Source: an uncultured Lewinella sp. (GTDB lineage: Bacteria; Bacteroidota; Bacteroidia; Chitinophagales; Saprospiraceae). From it: a stretch of 63,604 bases of DNA. Positions within the stretch are counted from its first letter, which is position 1; each line of letters starts with the position of its first letter. The stretch is taken from contig CAJXPD010000016.1 of assembly GCA_913057785.1 (NCBI GenBank), positions 1 through 63,604 of the forward strand. The letters run 5' to 3'. The translations under genes were made by a program, and so were the position numbers. Of this stretch, positions 8,133 through 17,475 are shown piece after piece. The notes beneath the pieces were generated by a model that made no database searches, had not been told where the DNA came from, and worked only from the letters and a program-made list of their open reading frames with translations.

Positions 8133-9448
8133 TATTTAAACAGAAAAGAACGAACGTTTTCAAGTTTAGCACTGATACGGCTTGGTCTATCCTTGCTATT
8201 AAAGTTGTGACGCATACGGTACAACCAAACACTAAAGGCCAAGAATACACCTGCCACTAAGCTTCCTATCGGATCCCCCACTTCTATTCCCATCAATACA
8301 AAGGGAACGCCAAGCGCCATAAATGCCAAGCGAACATGCTCCACCTGGTACGCCCATTTCTTCTTTTCAAGTAATACCGGAACCGTTAAGGTAGCCATCG
8401 TGATCAGAACGGTGTACATTAGAACTTCCGGCAACGGCATGAATTCGGTATAGAATGACATCAATGAATCATATCCATCTGTCACCTTCCCTTTTTTAAT
8501 CAACATTGCACTCAACAAGCCCATTCCCAAAGCAACTTGTACAAATACATAGATTGACAAGTCTAAAGGCGCCTTGGGATCGTATAGTGCTCGATCCAGA
8601 CCATTGTTCTTGTCCTGAGAAGGGGGCATCATACCTTGTGGTGTCCAACCTGGTCGCTTGACAAACAGCTTCACTTTATTCCCAAATCCTTCGATCTTCT
8701 TGGCTTGCTTGAACAAATCAACCCAGTAGTGAAAATAAGCCCAATAGACATTATTACTTGGCAAACCTGTCGTGATTCCGTACTTCACTTCATCTTCCTC
8801 TCGCTGATAAGTGCCGAAGATCATATCCCACCAGATGAAAATACCACCGTAGTTTTTGTCCAAATACTTGTCATTTCTTCCGTGGTGTACACGATGCAAG
8901 GAAGGTGTCACAAAGATGTATTCCAATGGACCCAATTTGCCAATCAACTGTGTATGCAGAAAGAACTGGTGTGTTCCACCTACGATGAATACCGTCCAAG
9001 CAAATTCAGGAACGAAACCGACAATCGGTAAAACGCTAAGGAAGAAAGTTCGAGCAATAGCCTGGAATCCCGACTGGCGAGACCCAACGGTGAGGTTGTA
9101 GTTCTCACTTTGGTGATGTACAATGTGTACTGCCCAAAGGAAGTTCGCTTCGTGCCCAGTCCGGTGATACCAGTAGTATAAGAAATCGTATAGCACCAGA
9201 CAACACACCCACATCAGTGGTGTACGTGGCAACTCAGTGATAGCAAAATTATCAAATATCCATTTGAAAACGAATAGCATGATAATCGCATAGAAAAAGT
9301 CGAAAAGTCGTTCTGCCATTCCCGCCGTCATGTTGGTCATAGCATCGCTGAAGTGATAGATTTCCTTACCCATCATCTTTCCCAACATGTACTCAACTCC
9401 CACAACGATAAAGAAGATAGGTGCAATTAGTCCTAAGAATGTTAGCAT
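8132..9448 (-). CDS. Sterol desaturase / alkylglycerol monooxygenase-like (FA hydroxylase superfamily) protein
   Basis: A 438-residue membrane di-iron protein of the fatty acid hydroxylase superfamily. The histidine boxes are HRTGH (95-99), HIVHH (108-112) and HRVHH (185-189), preceded by membrane helices. The region IMFGTYQREEDEVKYGIT (about 211-227) and a C-terminal half with four or so extra helices resemble alkylglycerol monooxygenase (AGMO/TMEM195)-like proteins rather than the short C-5 sterol desaturases. The likely chemistry is O2-dependent hydroxylation or ether cleavage on a lipid. It stands between the ketosynthase (64 bases upstream) and the desaturase (1-base overlap). Confidence 0.85.
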   Translation of the reverse strand: MLTFLGLIAPIFFIVVGVEYMLGKMMGKEIYHFSDAMTNMTAGMAERLFDFFYAIIMLFVFKWIFDNFAITELPRTPLMWVCCLVLYDFLYYWYHRTGHEANFLWAVHIVHHQSENYNLTVGSRQSGFQAIARTFFLSVLPIVGFVPEFAWTVFIVGGTHQFFLHTQLIGKLGPLEYIFVTPSLHRVHHGRNDKYLDKNYGGIFIWWDMIFGTYQREEDEVKYGITTGLPSNNVYWAYFHYWVDLFKQAKKIEGFGNKVKLFVKRPGWTPQGMMPPSQDKNNGLDRALYDPKAPLDLSIYVFVQVALGMGLLSAMLIKKGKVTDGYDSLMSFYTEFMPLPEVLMYTVLITMATLTVPVLLEKKKWAYQVEHVRLAFMALGVPFVLMGIEVGDPIGSLVAGVFLAFSVWLYRMRHNFNSKDRPSRISAKLENVRSFLFK

Positions 9449-9512
9449 TGTCTACAAATTTTTCAAGGCCGAGATGCGCCTTGTTGAGGCTTAATACTGA
9501 AAGCCTCTGTCC

Positions 9513-11525
9513 TTAAAAGTGATACAAAGCACACCCTACTTGAACACCAGATCCTACACCAATGATCAGGGCAATATCCCCTGGTTTTCCTTGGCCATCC
9601 TCCTTCATCTGCTGCATTCCGTAAGCAATAGAAGAAGTGAATAGATCCTTTCTGTCTTTGGTTACATCAACAAAAAGGTCCTTGGAAAGTCCCATGGCTT
9701 GGCTCAGCCTAAGGATAAAGCTTTCTGATATTTGCTGAGGAATAATCTTTGTAATTTTACCGTCATTTAGCAGCTGCTTGATATTTTCGTGCTTATCAAG
9801 CGTTTTCAGGATGCAGTCGATGAAAACATCTTCTGCCTTCTCTTCCAATTCCGGCTGTAGCACGGTAGTTCCGGTTCCTTCTAGCCATGTACTTGACACT
9901 ACCCATTGATCAATCGCATCTGTGTATTTCTCAAAGACAATGTCGCTAAAGCCTTGCTCACCCTCTTTCGCTTTTCTCAAAATTACTCCTGAAGCAGTCT
10001 CCTCAATTCCCAATAATGTATCGGGAAGGGTCTCCTTGTTATTCTCAATTTCCGCTGTTAGGATCAACGCATTTTGCACTTTACCACTATTGATGGCACT
10101 ACAACCCGCATCAATGGAGTTAAGGAAACCAAGTGCTCCATTCATCACATCTAAAGCGAAGGAATTGGTGGAGTTTCTGTAGTTGTCCGAACGCATCTTA
10201 ATGTTACCTGCAATCAAAGCTGCAATTGCTGGCTCACAGATAAATTCGTCTCTATACACACCTGAGAAGATCAACAAATCCACATCCTCTCCGCTAAGAT
10301 TAGATTGCTTCATGCACTGATCCGCTACATAATCAGTAAGATCAAAGGTACCTTTACGGATATCAACACCTGCAGGAATGGTACCGATAGAATCGATGAC
10401 TACTCGCTTCGGGCTGCGACCATCTGCATGCTGTCCATTGCCGTTCAAACCAGCTTTGGCTTCGTGACCATTGCCATTAAGCATTCGCTTGGGAAGGTCA
10501 TCAAAGGTATACAAGGAAGCTCCAAGCGTCACCCCAGAGGCATTTACACTGAATAGTATATTCTGTCCTGGCTGAAAGGTTCCTTTGCGGATATTATCCA
10601 TAATGGCGATAATATGGGAAGTAGAAGACGTATTCCCTCTTTCTGCTAGGTTATTGATCGTGTTCTCACTGGAGAACTTTTGCTTCTCCATCAATCGGTT
10701 CACCTCCCGGTATCCAGCTTGGATACTCAACTTCGAAGTTTGGTGCGTCAAAAGCATATCAACTTCTTTGTCTGGATTCTCCTTCATCATGCGAACCAAC
10801 TGTTTGGATCCCTCTTTAACAGCTACATCAGCCAGACGAGCTGACTCCGTCAACATGATAGCTCCACCGTGATCAAAGTCAGTTGACTTCGCAATACACA
10901 AGCTACTGTGATCACCCAGGGTAAGCATCTCCATGGCGTGGAATCCGACATCGTCTCGGTCAGAGCGCTCTAAAATCAAGGCTACTCCAGAATCACCTAG
11001 TGTCAGACATGCCATCCTAGGATCCTTGAAATCCACAATCTCTTTCTGTGCGGTCTTCGTCAAGTGTGTGATATACTCACCACTCACGACCATTACTCTT
11101 TCAGCAGAGCCGGACTTTAAGTAGGCATCGGCTAAGTAGATTCCTGTGAACACGCCAGCACATGCGTTGGAAATATCAAACACAACAGCGTCATCAAAAC
11201 CAAACTCTTTGTGCAGTTTAATTGCCGAGGAAGGTTCAAAAGAGTATTTGCGTGGCGCATCATAGTGCGAGATGTTGCAACAGATAACCGTATCGATATC
11301 CTTTGCTGTATATTTAGAACGATCCAGACAAGCTTGGATGGCTTTCCTAGCTAAATCAAGTGCAAATTCTTCCACACCAGCCATTCTTCGCTCCTTGATA
11401 CCGGTGATACGCTCTAAAGGAAACCTAGGTTCATTTACACATCCCTCTAGTACTTCTTTAGAAGATACTACTGTAGGTGGCAAATAGTCTCCTATGCTTT
11501 CGATGATGGTATTGCCGTTTTTCAT
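9513..11525 (-). CDS. Fused tandem 3-oxoacyl-ACP synthase III (KAS III) protein with an apparently inactive second half
   Basis: A 670-residue protein, about twice the FabH length of 320-340. Residues 1-340 are a canonical KAS III: catalytic Cys122 in SNACAG, His261 in THQTS and Asn298 in RGNTSS. A linker with two NGNG repeats (350-365) leads to a second thiolase-like half (375-670) ending in a GVGSGVQVG glycine loop. There the catalytic Cys is replaced by Ala464 (MNGALG), the His by Gln598 (PQQIS), and no Asn aligns near 630. One active and one structural half is the simplest reading. It would condense acyl thioesters in the cytoplasm. It resembles in size the double-domain ketosynthases of the DarB/StlD type, but no dar-like partners are present. 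It heads the unit continuing into the two di-iron enzymes. Confidence 0.88.
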   Translation of the reverse strand: MKNGNTIIESIGDYLPPTVVSSKEVLEGCVNEPRFPLERITGIKERRMAGVEEFALDLARKAIQACLDRSKYTAKDIDTVICCNISHYDAPRKYSFEPSSAIKLHKEFGFDDAVVFDISNACAGVFTGIYLADAYLKSGSAERVMVVSGEYITHLTKTAQKEIVDFKDPRMACLTLGDSGVALILERSDRDDVGFHAMEMLTLGDHSSLCIAKSTDFDHGGAIMLTESARLADVAVKEGSKQLVRMMKENPDKEVDMLLTHQTSKLSIQAGYREVNRLMEKQKFSSENTINNLAERGNTSSTSHIIAIMDNIRKGTFQPGQNILFSVNASGVTLGASLYTFDDLPKRMLNGNGHEAKAGLNGNGQHADGRSPKRVVIDSIGTIPAGVDIRKGTFDLTDYVADQCMKQSNLSGEDVDLLIFSGVYRDEFICEPAIAALIAGNIKMRSDNYRNSTNSFALDVMNGALGFLNSIDAGCSAINSGKVQNALILTAEIENNKETLPDTLLGIEETASGVILRKAKEGEQGFSDIVFEKYTDAIDQWVVSSTWLEGTGTTVLQPELEEKAEDVFIDCILKTLDKHENIKQLLNDGKITKIIPQQISESFILRLSQAMGLSKDLFVDVTKDRKDLFTSSIAYGMQQMKEDGQGKPGDIALIIGVGSGVQVGCALYHF

Positions 11526-12692
11526 ATCTGAAATAAGTTGATATTGCTGTCATTACAACCGGCTCATTAAGCCTAGAAACCGGGGTGATAGTCGCAATAA
11601 TTAAGTAATACAATCTTATGGCCATTAACGAAACAGCCCACAAAAGTCTATAATTAAATCTAGTTTTGAAAACATTCTGCGAATTATCGCTTCTTCCTTT
11701 CAGGAAGAAAAATTCACAAATAAGCGGTCTTTTCCACATCTTGCACCCTTGCAAGTAATGGATTAAAGGCGTGTTTTACCAAAATATGAGGCTATAAACA
11801 AGAAGAGTGTATCCAATTGATTTGGATAGGCAGCTTACAACACTGCTCTAGTCCCCTTTCGGGATCACAGAGATTGAGCAATAAGTTAATGGGAATTATG
11901 CTGACGCCAATGAGGTTTGGGAAACCAAACCCTAATTGGATTCAGTAGATGCTGGCCAAACCTGTTTGCGCCATGTAAATGTTAGTTTTCCAGGCTATTA
12001 AATGTATTATCCTTCCTGGCGATTGTCGATTTGGGGTGAAATCTTTTCCTACACCTTTTATCCGTATGACGGACATAGAAACGGACTCTCCAGAGTACGT
12101 CTTATGCGATAACCGACCGCAATATTTCCAAGCCTTCAAAGAACTCGCCGAAAATCAAATTCTACTATAGCTGAGCAGCTATTTGTTTTTATTTATTTAC
12201 GAGCGAATTTTTTTTCTGAAAAAACAAACAACAGAGAAACTTGGCCAAAAGATCGGAATTTTCATTGATTATACAGCAGAAAAATTCCAAAAAGATTGTT
12301 GCAGCAAGCATTTTTCAGTTCAAAATGGAATGGCCTAATTCTTTAAAAAATTTATTTAGTTCGGTAAATCTGTGAGTTAAAAAAAGAAATGCTAAGAGCT
12401 GGGCCATTTTACCTTAAAATCCTCCAGCGAAAGGCGATTCGCCCAATTTTTATTGAAACCCTTATTTCTACTAGATTTTAGGTCAATTTATGCTGCTATC
12501 TACCGCATTTTTTTTCAGAAAAAGGCTGAAATACGCCTTGCCTTGCCGATTTTTGACCAGGATTTTCTGTATTTTGGCAAAGGACTCGGGGTCCTTGAAG
12601 ATGCTGAATCTGACAATGGAAGGCCCGTTATGCGATAGATGAGAGGAGTCTCAGTAAGCGTATCAACATTTATTCATCACAAATAGACTATT
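11526..12692. other. Long intergenic region, no recognised gene
   Basis: About 1.17 kb between divergently oriented genes. Reading frames present here overlap each other on opposite strands and show no family features or compositional coding signal, so I call none. The sequence is AT-rich in 12180-12560. A 7-bp hairpin with a GAAA tetraloop (GGTTTGG 11914-11920 with CCAAACC 11925-11931) is visible without a T run. The upstream signals for the ketosynthase operon (leftward) and the YeaQ-like gene (rightward) must lie here, but I could not place a promoter with confidence. Confidence 0.5.
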
Positions 12693-12965
12693 ATGGGATT
12701 TCTTTATTGGTTAGTTATCGGATTAGGTGCTGGCTCGATCGCCAAAGCCTTGACACCTCAAGATGAAAAAGGCGGATGGATCTCTTCCCTTATTGTAGGG
12801 GTCATAGGTGCATATGTTGGTGGTTTCCTCGCCGGCATAACCGGGATTCGATATATTCTTGGTTCGGGCTTGCTCGGCAGCCTTATTGTCGCCACAGCGG
12901 GTGCCTTCCTAGTGCTTTACATCTACCACAAATACCTGAAAGATAAACTAAACGTAAATCTGTAG
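12693..12965 (+). CDS. GlsB/YeaQ/YmgE family stress-response membrane protein
   Basis: A 90-residue membrane protein with three hydrophobic segments (about 3-20, 29-50 and 56-80) rich in Gly. The opening LVIGLGAGSIAK followed by GGWISSLIVGVIGAYVGGFL is the hallmark of the transglycosylase-associated/YeaQ family. Members are small inner-membrane proteins induced by envelope or general stress; no enzymatic activity is established. It stands alone, with 115 bases to the next gene. Confidence 0.9.
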   Translation: MGFLYWLVIGLGAGSIAKALTPQDEKGGWISSLIVGVIGAYVGGFLAGITGIRYILGSGLLGSLIVATAGAFLVLYIYHKYLKDKLNVNL

Positions 12966-13080
12966 GTCTAATACACCATTCTCCTAATCAACTGAAAGAA
13001 GAAGGTTCTAGGCCTAGTTTCTCTCCAACCTGAATTTTCTTCTTTCTTTAGCTTCAATTATCAATCTAAAACGAATTCCA

Positions 13081-13824
13081 ATGTTATCAAGAATGTTCGC
13101 TACGGCAGGGTTCTGCCTACTTGCCGTTCTTTTCCTACCTTCCCAGGCAGTTCAGGCTCAATCTGCAGACCAACTCCAAGGAGCCTGGAAACTGATGACA
13201 CCCGAAGGTTCAACGCATCTGTTGGTCCTAAGTGGTGACTATTTCTCGTGGACGCAATACAGTAGTAAAGATGGGGCCTTTATCAGTACGGAAGGGGGAA
13301 CATGGACCAAGACCGGAAAGAATTTCGCCATAAGCTATGAGTTCAATACGGCTGACAAGGAGAAAGTCGGGACATCCAAAGACTTGAAGCTCGTCCATCA
13401 ACCGAAAAAGCAGACTATTAAGCTCAAAGGCAGTGGAGCACCAAAAGGCAAATGGACCGACATCGATCAAGGTAAAACAACTCCACTCACGGGCGCTTGG
13501 CTCATTTCAGGTCGTAAGAGAAACGGAGAACTAGGAACGATCAATACCGACCGTCCTAGAAAAACGATGAAGATCCTCAGCGGGACTCAATTTCAGTGGA
13601 TCGCCTATAATACGGAGACCAAACAGTTCTTTGGAACAGGTGGTGGTTCCTACACTGCTGAAGGTGGCAAATACGTCGAGAATATTGGCTTCTTCTCCCG
13701 GGACAATTCTAGAGTCGGAGCTTCTCTATCCTTCGATTTTGAAGTAGAGAAAGGAGATTGGATACATTCCGGGAAGAGTTCCAAAGGCGCGCCGCTTTAC
13801 GAAATTTGGAGTAAGCGGAAATAA
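13081..13824 (+). CDS. Secreted protein with two lipocalin-like repeats, function unknown
   Basis: A 247-residue protein with a signal peptide ending near VQAQ (residue 27). Two repeats follow: one begins LQGAWKLMTPEG (about 33) and the other LTGAWLISGRKRNG (about 136). Each continues with a strand pattern around FSWTQYSSKDGAFISTEGGTW and FQWIAYNTETKQFFGTGGGSY. The alternation of strands and the GxW starts suggest lipocalin-like barrels of the type annotated only as membrane or secreted protein in Bacteroidota. It lies 37 bases before the cNMP/CBS protein on the same strand. No function is assigned. Confidence 0.75.
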   Translation: MLSRMFATAGFCLLAVLFLPSQAVQAQSADQLQGAWKLMTPEGSTHLLVLSGDYFSWTQYSSKDGAFISTEGGTWTKTGKNFAISYEFNTADKEKVGTSKDLKLVHQPKKQTIKLKGSGAPKGKWTDIDQGKTTPLTGAWLISGRKRNGELGTINTDRPRKTMKILSGTQFQWIAYNTETKQFFGTGGGSYTAEGGKYVENIGFFSRDNSRVGASLSFDFEVEKGDWIHSGKSSKGAPLYEIWSKRK

Positions 13825-13861
13825 ATTACGCTGTAGTATAAGACTAAAAATCAGTTCTTAG

Positions 13862-15796
13862 ATGGACAATGCCATCCCGCAACGGGTTTTTGATTCCATG
13901 CAGCTGTACCCTCCTTTTTCTTTAATGGTGAGTACTGATCTAATGCACATCGCCGAAAAGATCAGCATTCGCTTCGTGGCCAAAGATCAATGGGTATTTC
14001 GAGCGAAAGATCCGGTACAAAAACAGATATACTTCGTACAGGAGGGTGCTATTCATTTGTTGAAAAAGGATCAGAGCACAGAACAACTAGTAGAAGCCTG
14101 CGATCAAGGTGAGATTTTCGGACTGGGGCCCCTCCTTGAATTAACACACTATCGACTGAGTGCTAAAGCAGCAGAGGATAGTCTTATCTATACTATCCCT
14201 CAACATATTCTCCTTCCTATCATAGAAAAGCAGTCGAAGATCTCTTGGTACTTTGCGCAGAGTTTTGCTGCTGGTAAATATGCTACACCAGATATCCAAG
14301 GGCCTCCTACCCTATTCTGGCAGGAACAGCGGAGGCAACAGCAAGCCTTCGAATTAGTGGAAATCCAATCGATTGACCATAGCAGAGCGCCCGTCTGCTG
14401 TGCCCCTGGAACAAGTATTCAAGCTGCCGCACAAATCATGCGGGACAAAAGTGTAGGCTCCATCATCATCACAAATGACGATAAGCATGCCGTGGGCATT
14501 ATTACAGACAGGGATTTACGCAATAAGGTAGTGAGTGGCTCGCATCCCCTATCCGCCTCCGTCGATCTCATCATGTCGAAACCCGTGATCACAGCAAAAC
14601 CAGAAGTGACCATTGCTGAGGTACAAATACTCATGATGAAAAACCGGATACATCATTTGGTGCTAACCCCAACTGGGAAGCCCAATTCTCCGGTGGTAGG
14701 GGTGATTTCCGAGCACGACCTCCTAGTCATACAAGGCAACAATCCCGCTGTTCTGATTCGCGAAATCAGTCGAAGTCAAGATGGAGAGGAGTTGAAAAGA
14801 ATCCGGGAGAAAGCAGAAGGCCTACTTAAGAGGTATCTCTATCAAGAGGTTGCCATCGGCTTCATCAGTTCCATCATGACACAGATCAATGATGCCATCA
14901 TTGAACAAGCGATCTGCCTGGCTCAGCAAGAGATGCTTAATGAGGGTGAGGAATCTCCTGGGGTCAAGTGGTGTTGGATGGCCCTGGGTTCGGAAGGACG
15001 CGAAGAGCAATTACTGAGGACAGATCAGGACAATGCTTTAGTATTTGAAGATGTGGCTCCGGAACAAATGGAAGAAGTAAAAGCTTATTTTCTACTTCTG
15101 GCTAAAAAGGTAACTCAATTACTTAATCAGTGTGGCTTTGAATATTGCCCAGGAGATATGATGGCCAGTAATCCTCAGTGGTGCCTACCGTTGGATGCTT
15201 GGAAAAAACAATTCTCTGGCTGGATATTTGCCCCAAGCCAACAGCATGTTTTGTATTCTAACATCTTTTTCGATTTTCGTCCGATCTACGGAGACTTTGA
15301 GCTGGCAGAGGAGCTATCTGACCATATTTTCCAGGCCACTGGCGAACGGGATATCTTCCTTTCTTTTATGGCAAAAAATGCCTTGCAAACACCCGCTCCA
15401 CTGACCTTCTTTCGCCAATTTATGGTAGAAAGAAGTGGCGAACATAAGGATCAATTTGATATTAAAAGCAGGGCTATGATGCCTTTGGCAGATGCAGCTA
15501 GAGTACTTATCCTGGCGGCACAAGTGCCCCAAATCAACAACACCTTTCGTCGTTTCGATAAATTAGCTGAGTTGGAACCCCAAAATCGGGCTCTATTTGA
15601 ACAGGCCGCCGATGCCTACGAAATCTTGGTTCGTTACCGGGCTTTACAAGGCCTTAAAAATCGAAACTCTGGTCGATTTTTCAAGCCTTCAGAACTCAGC
15701 AAGATGGAACGCCTGAACCTACGCAATAGCTTCAAACCACTTCGCGAACTACAGGACCTCCTTACCGTTCGGTTCCGACTAAATTTCTTGATCTAG
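13862..15796 (+). CDS. Cyclic-nucleotide-binding, CBS-pair, DUF294 nucleotidyltransferase-like protein
   Basis: A 644-residue cytoplasmic signalling protein in four parts: a cNMP-binding beta-roll (about 20-140), a CBS-domain pair (about 170-295, with VGSIIITNDDKHAVGIITDRDL), a DUF294 nucleotidyltransferase domain (about 310-460) and the DUF294 C-terminal domain (about 480-640). The nucleotidyltransferase signature GSEGREEQ (376-383) is followed by TDQDNA (387-392), supplying two metal-binding Asp. The known family is GlnD-like, and the protein target is unknown. It would respond to cNMP and adenine nucleotides. One base separates it from the exonuclease downstream, so the two are translationally coupled. 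A predicted nucleotide cyclase lies 1.7 kb away and could supply the ligand; that is inference. Confidence 0.9.
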   Translation: MDNAIPQRVFDSMQLYPPFSLMVSTDLMHIAEKISIRFVAKDQWVFRAKDPVQKQIYFVQEGAIHLLKKDQSTEQLVEACDQGEIFGLGPLLELTHYRLSAKAAEDSLIYTIPQHILLPIIEKQSKISWYFAQSFAAGKYATPDIQGPPTLFWQEQRRQQQAFELVEIQSIDHSRAPVCCAPGTSIQAAAQIMRDKSVGSIIITNDDKHAVGIITDRDLRNKVVSGSHPLSASVDLIMSKPVITAKPEVTIAEVQILMMKNRIHHLVLTPTGKPNSPVVGVISEHDLLVIQGNNPAVLIREISRSQDGEELKRIREKAEGLLKRYLYQEVAIGFISSIMTQINDAIIEQAICLAQQEMLNEGEESPGVKWCWMALGSEGREEQLLRTDQDNALVFEDVAPEQMEEVKAYFLLLAKKVTQLLNQCGFEYCPGDMMASNPQWCLPLDAWKKQFSGWIFAPSQQHVLYSNIFFDFRPIYGDFELAEELSDHIFQATGERDIFLSFMAKNALQTPAPLTFFRQFMVERSGEHKDQFDIKSRAMMPLADAARVLILAAQVPQINNTFRRFDKLAELEPQNRALFEQAADAYEILVRYRALQGLKNRNSGRFFKPSELSKMERLNLRNSFKPLRELQDLLTVRFRLNFLI

Positions 15797-15797
15797 G

Positions 15798-16469
15798 ATG
15801 TCTTGGCTCGATATTTTCAAATCCTCTGACCCACCAGCTCCTGAGTGGCAGGAATACCTAGAACACTTCAGAACTCCGCCTCCGCTGAAGACCTTGGTAG
15901 AGGAAGTCGATTTCCTTGTGCTTGACCTTGAAACTACGGGACTGAATAGTCGGAAGGATCATATGCTCTCCTTGGGAGCCGTGCAAGTGAGAAACTTGGA
16001 AGTCAAAGTAGATCAACGTATGGAATACTTTGTACAACAGTCTGGCTATACGCCCAACCAAAGTATCGGTATACACGGTATTCTACCAGAACAAAGTGCA
16101 GCGGGGATAGGAGAAGCTGATTTGATGAAGGAATTACTGAGCTTCATGCGTGGAGATGTAATAGTGGGACATCACATCCGATTTGATGTGAGTGTGTTGA
16201 ACCAAGCCACTAAACGTATCTATGGAAGACCACTAAAAAATCGGGTAATCGACACCGTAGACTTGGTAAGAAAATGGGATCGTCTTAGTTCTCAGTCACC
16301 ACATCGAGATCTCAGTCTTGACGCAGTGTGTCAAAGGTGGCAAATACCGCTTCATGAGCGGCATACGGCCGCTGGAGACACCTTAATTACGGCGATTCTT
16401 TTCTTAAAACTATTAGGGAACTTGCAACGGAAAGGTATCACTACCTTGGGTGACCTTTTTCGACACTAG
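15798..16469 (+). CDS. 3'-5' exonuclease, DEDDh family
   Basis: A 223-residue DnaQ-like exonuclease. The DEDDh residues are visible: D43 and E45 in LDLETTG, D130 in HIRFD, and H189 with D194 in RHTAAGD. A short extension precedes the fold. Stand-alone members act on DNA or RNA ends; the substrate here is unknown. It starts one base after the DUF294 protein, a pairing I recognise as recurrent for DUF294 proteins, so it may be the regulated partner. Its last four bases overlap the convergent small gene on the other strand. Confidence 0.9.
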   Translation: MSWLDIFKSSDPPAPEWQEYLEHFRTPPPLKTLVEEVDFLVLDLETTGLNSRKDHMLSLGAVQVRNLEVKVDQRMEYFVQQSGYTPNQSIGIHGILPEQSAAGIGEADLMKELLSFMRGDVIVGHHIRFDVSVLNQATKRIYGRPLKNRVIDTVDLVRKWDRLSSQSPHRDLSLDAVCQRWQIPLHERHTAAGDTLITAILFLKLLGNLQRKGITTLGDLFRH

Positions 16470-16792
16470 TCCATACCAAGATGTGTGCCGCTGTCTTCAT
16501 TAGTACCCCACAGCCAGTTGCTTTGTCGGACCCAGTCTCCTTTCTTAATGAAAGTTAATGGAATGAAGTTTCTTGAAGGTGCGCCGATGTGGTAGATCTC
16601 CCATTCTTCGCTGTATCCCTTTACCAAATCCTTGATGCAATCCACTCGATTATTTGAAACGATCTCGCATTCGGCCCATTCAAATACCTCTACCCTATAG
16701 TGAAGTTTCTGTTTTTGACCGTTCATGGTCATTTCAATCTCGAAGTCTTGCTTTCCAGGTACATTGGGAATCGGTATTGCCAAGTTCAACAT
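16466..16792 (-). CDS. Hypothetical protein
   Basis: A 108-residue protein without signal peptide or membrane helix. It is rich in aromatic and charged residues (EWAECEI, YSEEWEIYHI, GDWVRQSNWLW), suggests mostly beta structure, and matches no family I recognise. Coding is supported by codon use like its neighbours and a convergent end overlapping the exonuclease stop by four bases. The upstream 680-bp gap gives room for its own promoter. Confidence 0.6.
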   Translation of the reverse strand: MLNLAIPIPNVPGKQDFEIEMTMNGQKQKLHYRVEVFEWAECEIVSNNRVDCIKDLVKGYSEEWEIYHIGAPSRNFIPLTFIKKGDWVRQSNWLWGTNEDSGTHLGMD

Positions 16793-17475
16793 GATGAGTA
16801 GTTTTAAGTAGTAAATGAATCTCTTTCTTCATGAACGAATTCCTCCGATACAATGATGCGAAATCTGAAGTAAAATCAAATTCCCGCACGTATCACCTTA
16901 GCGGCATGGGAAAAACGTTCCAAAGTGCATTAGTGCACTTCAGCTAAACTAAAAATTGTCCTACTTACTTAAGCTATTGATCTACGATTGGTCAATTGAA
17001 GGTAACTATTTATTCAGATATAAACAAGTTGCTCAATGGTTCCTCTTTCTCCATCCAGCCTGACCACAGCTGTGGTGATTGAGGCTACCTTTCCTATACA
17101 AAAAACTCACTAACAGCTATTTACAAAAAACACCAAGGCATGCAATCTCAGTTTTTTCGACCGTCTGATCAGCCTTGGTTATCTCCTCCTAGCAAGCCTA
17201 CTGACGAAAATCCATATTGCAGTGTAGCTATCTATAGAGTCGCCATCACCTCCCATACCTTCAAAGTAATACCAGTACCTACAGCTACGAACTGATTATC
17301 CTGCTAATTAATTGGAAGGCAGCACAAACCTCGTGTAGCTTCTAGTCAAGGAATCAAGTAGGACTTTCATTCACTCAAGCAAAAGATCTAAACACACAAA
17401 TGCTAGTGACAATGGAATAGTTATCCAATAACTTGAAAGTAATTATACCTAAGATACTTACTCAACCCTATTGTC
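16793..17475. other. Intergenic region with a palindrome
   Basis: No gene was recognised in this gap between divergent genes. An 18-base palindrome, AAGTGCA-ttag-TGCACTT (16923-16940), has no T run on either side, so it looks more like an operator or RNA hairpin than a terminator. It lies 130 bases upstream of the small minus-strand gene and about 540 bases upstream of the cyclase gene. The rest shows nothing notable. Confidence 0.4.

Noticed and set aside
9513..11525. Two separate ketosynthase genes joined by a missed stop
   Set aside because: The linker is in frame with no stop, and the second half has no own start codon region or catalytic residues.
11458..12638. Several open frames of 60-98 residues around 11458-11754, 11942-12170 and 12453-12638
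   Set aside because: They overlap on opposite strands, lack signal or domain features, and the first is largely antisense to the ketosynthase start.
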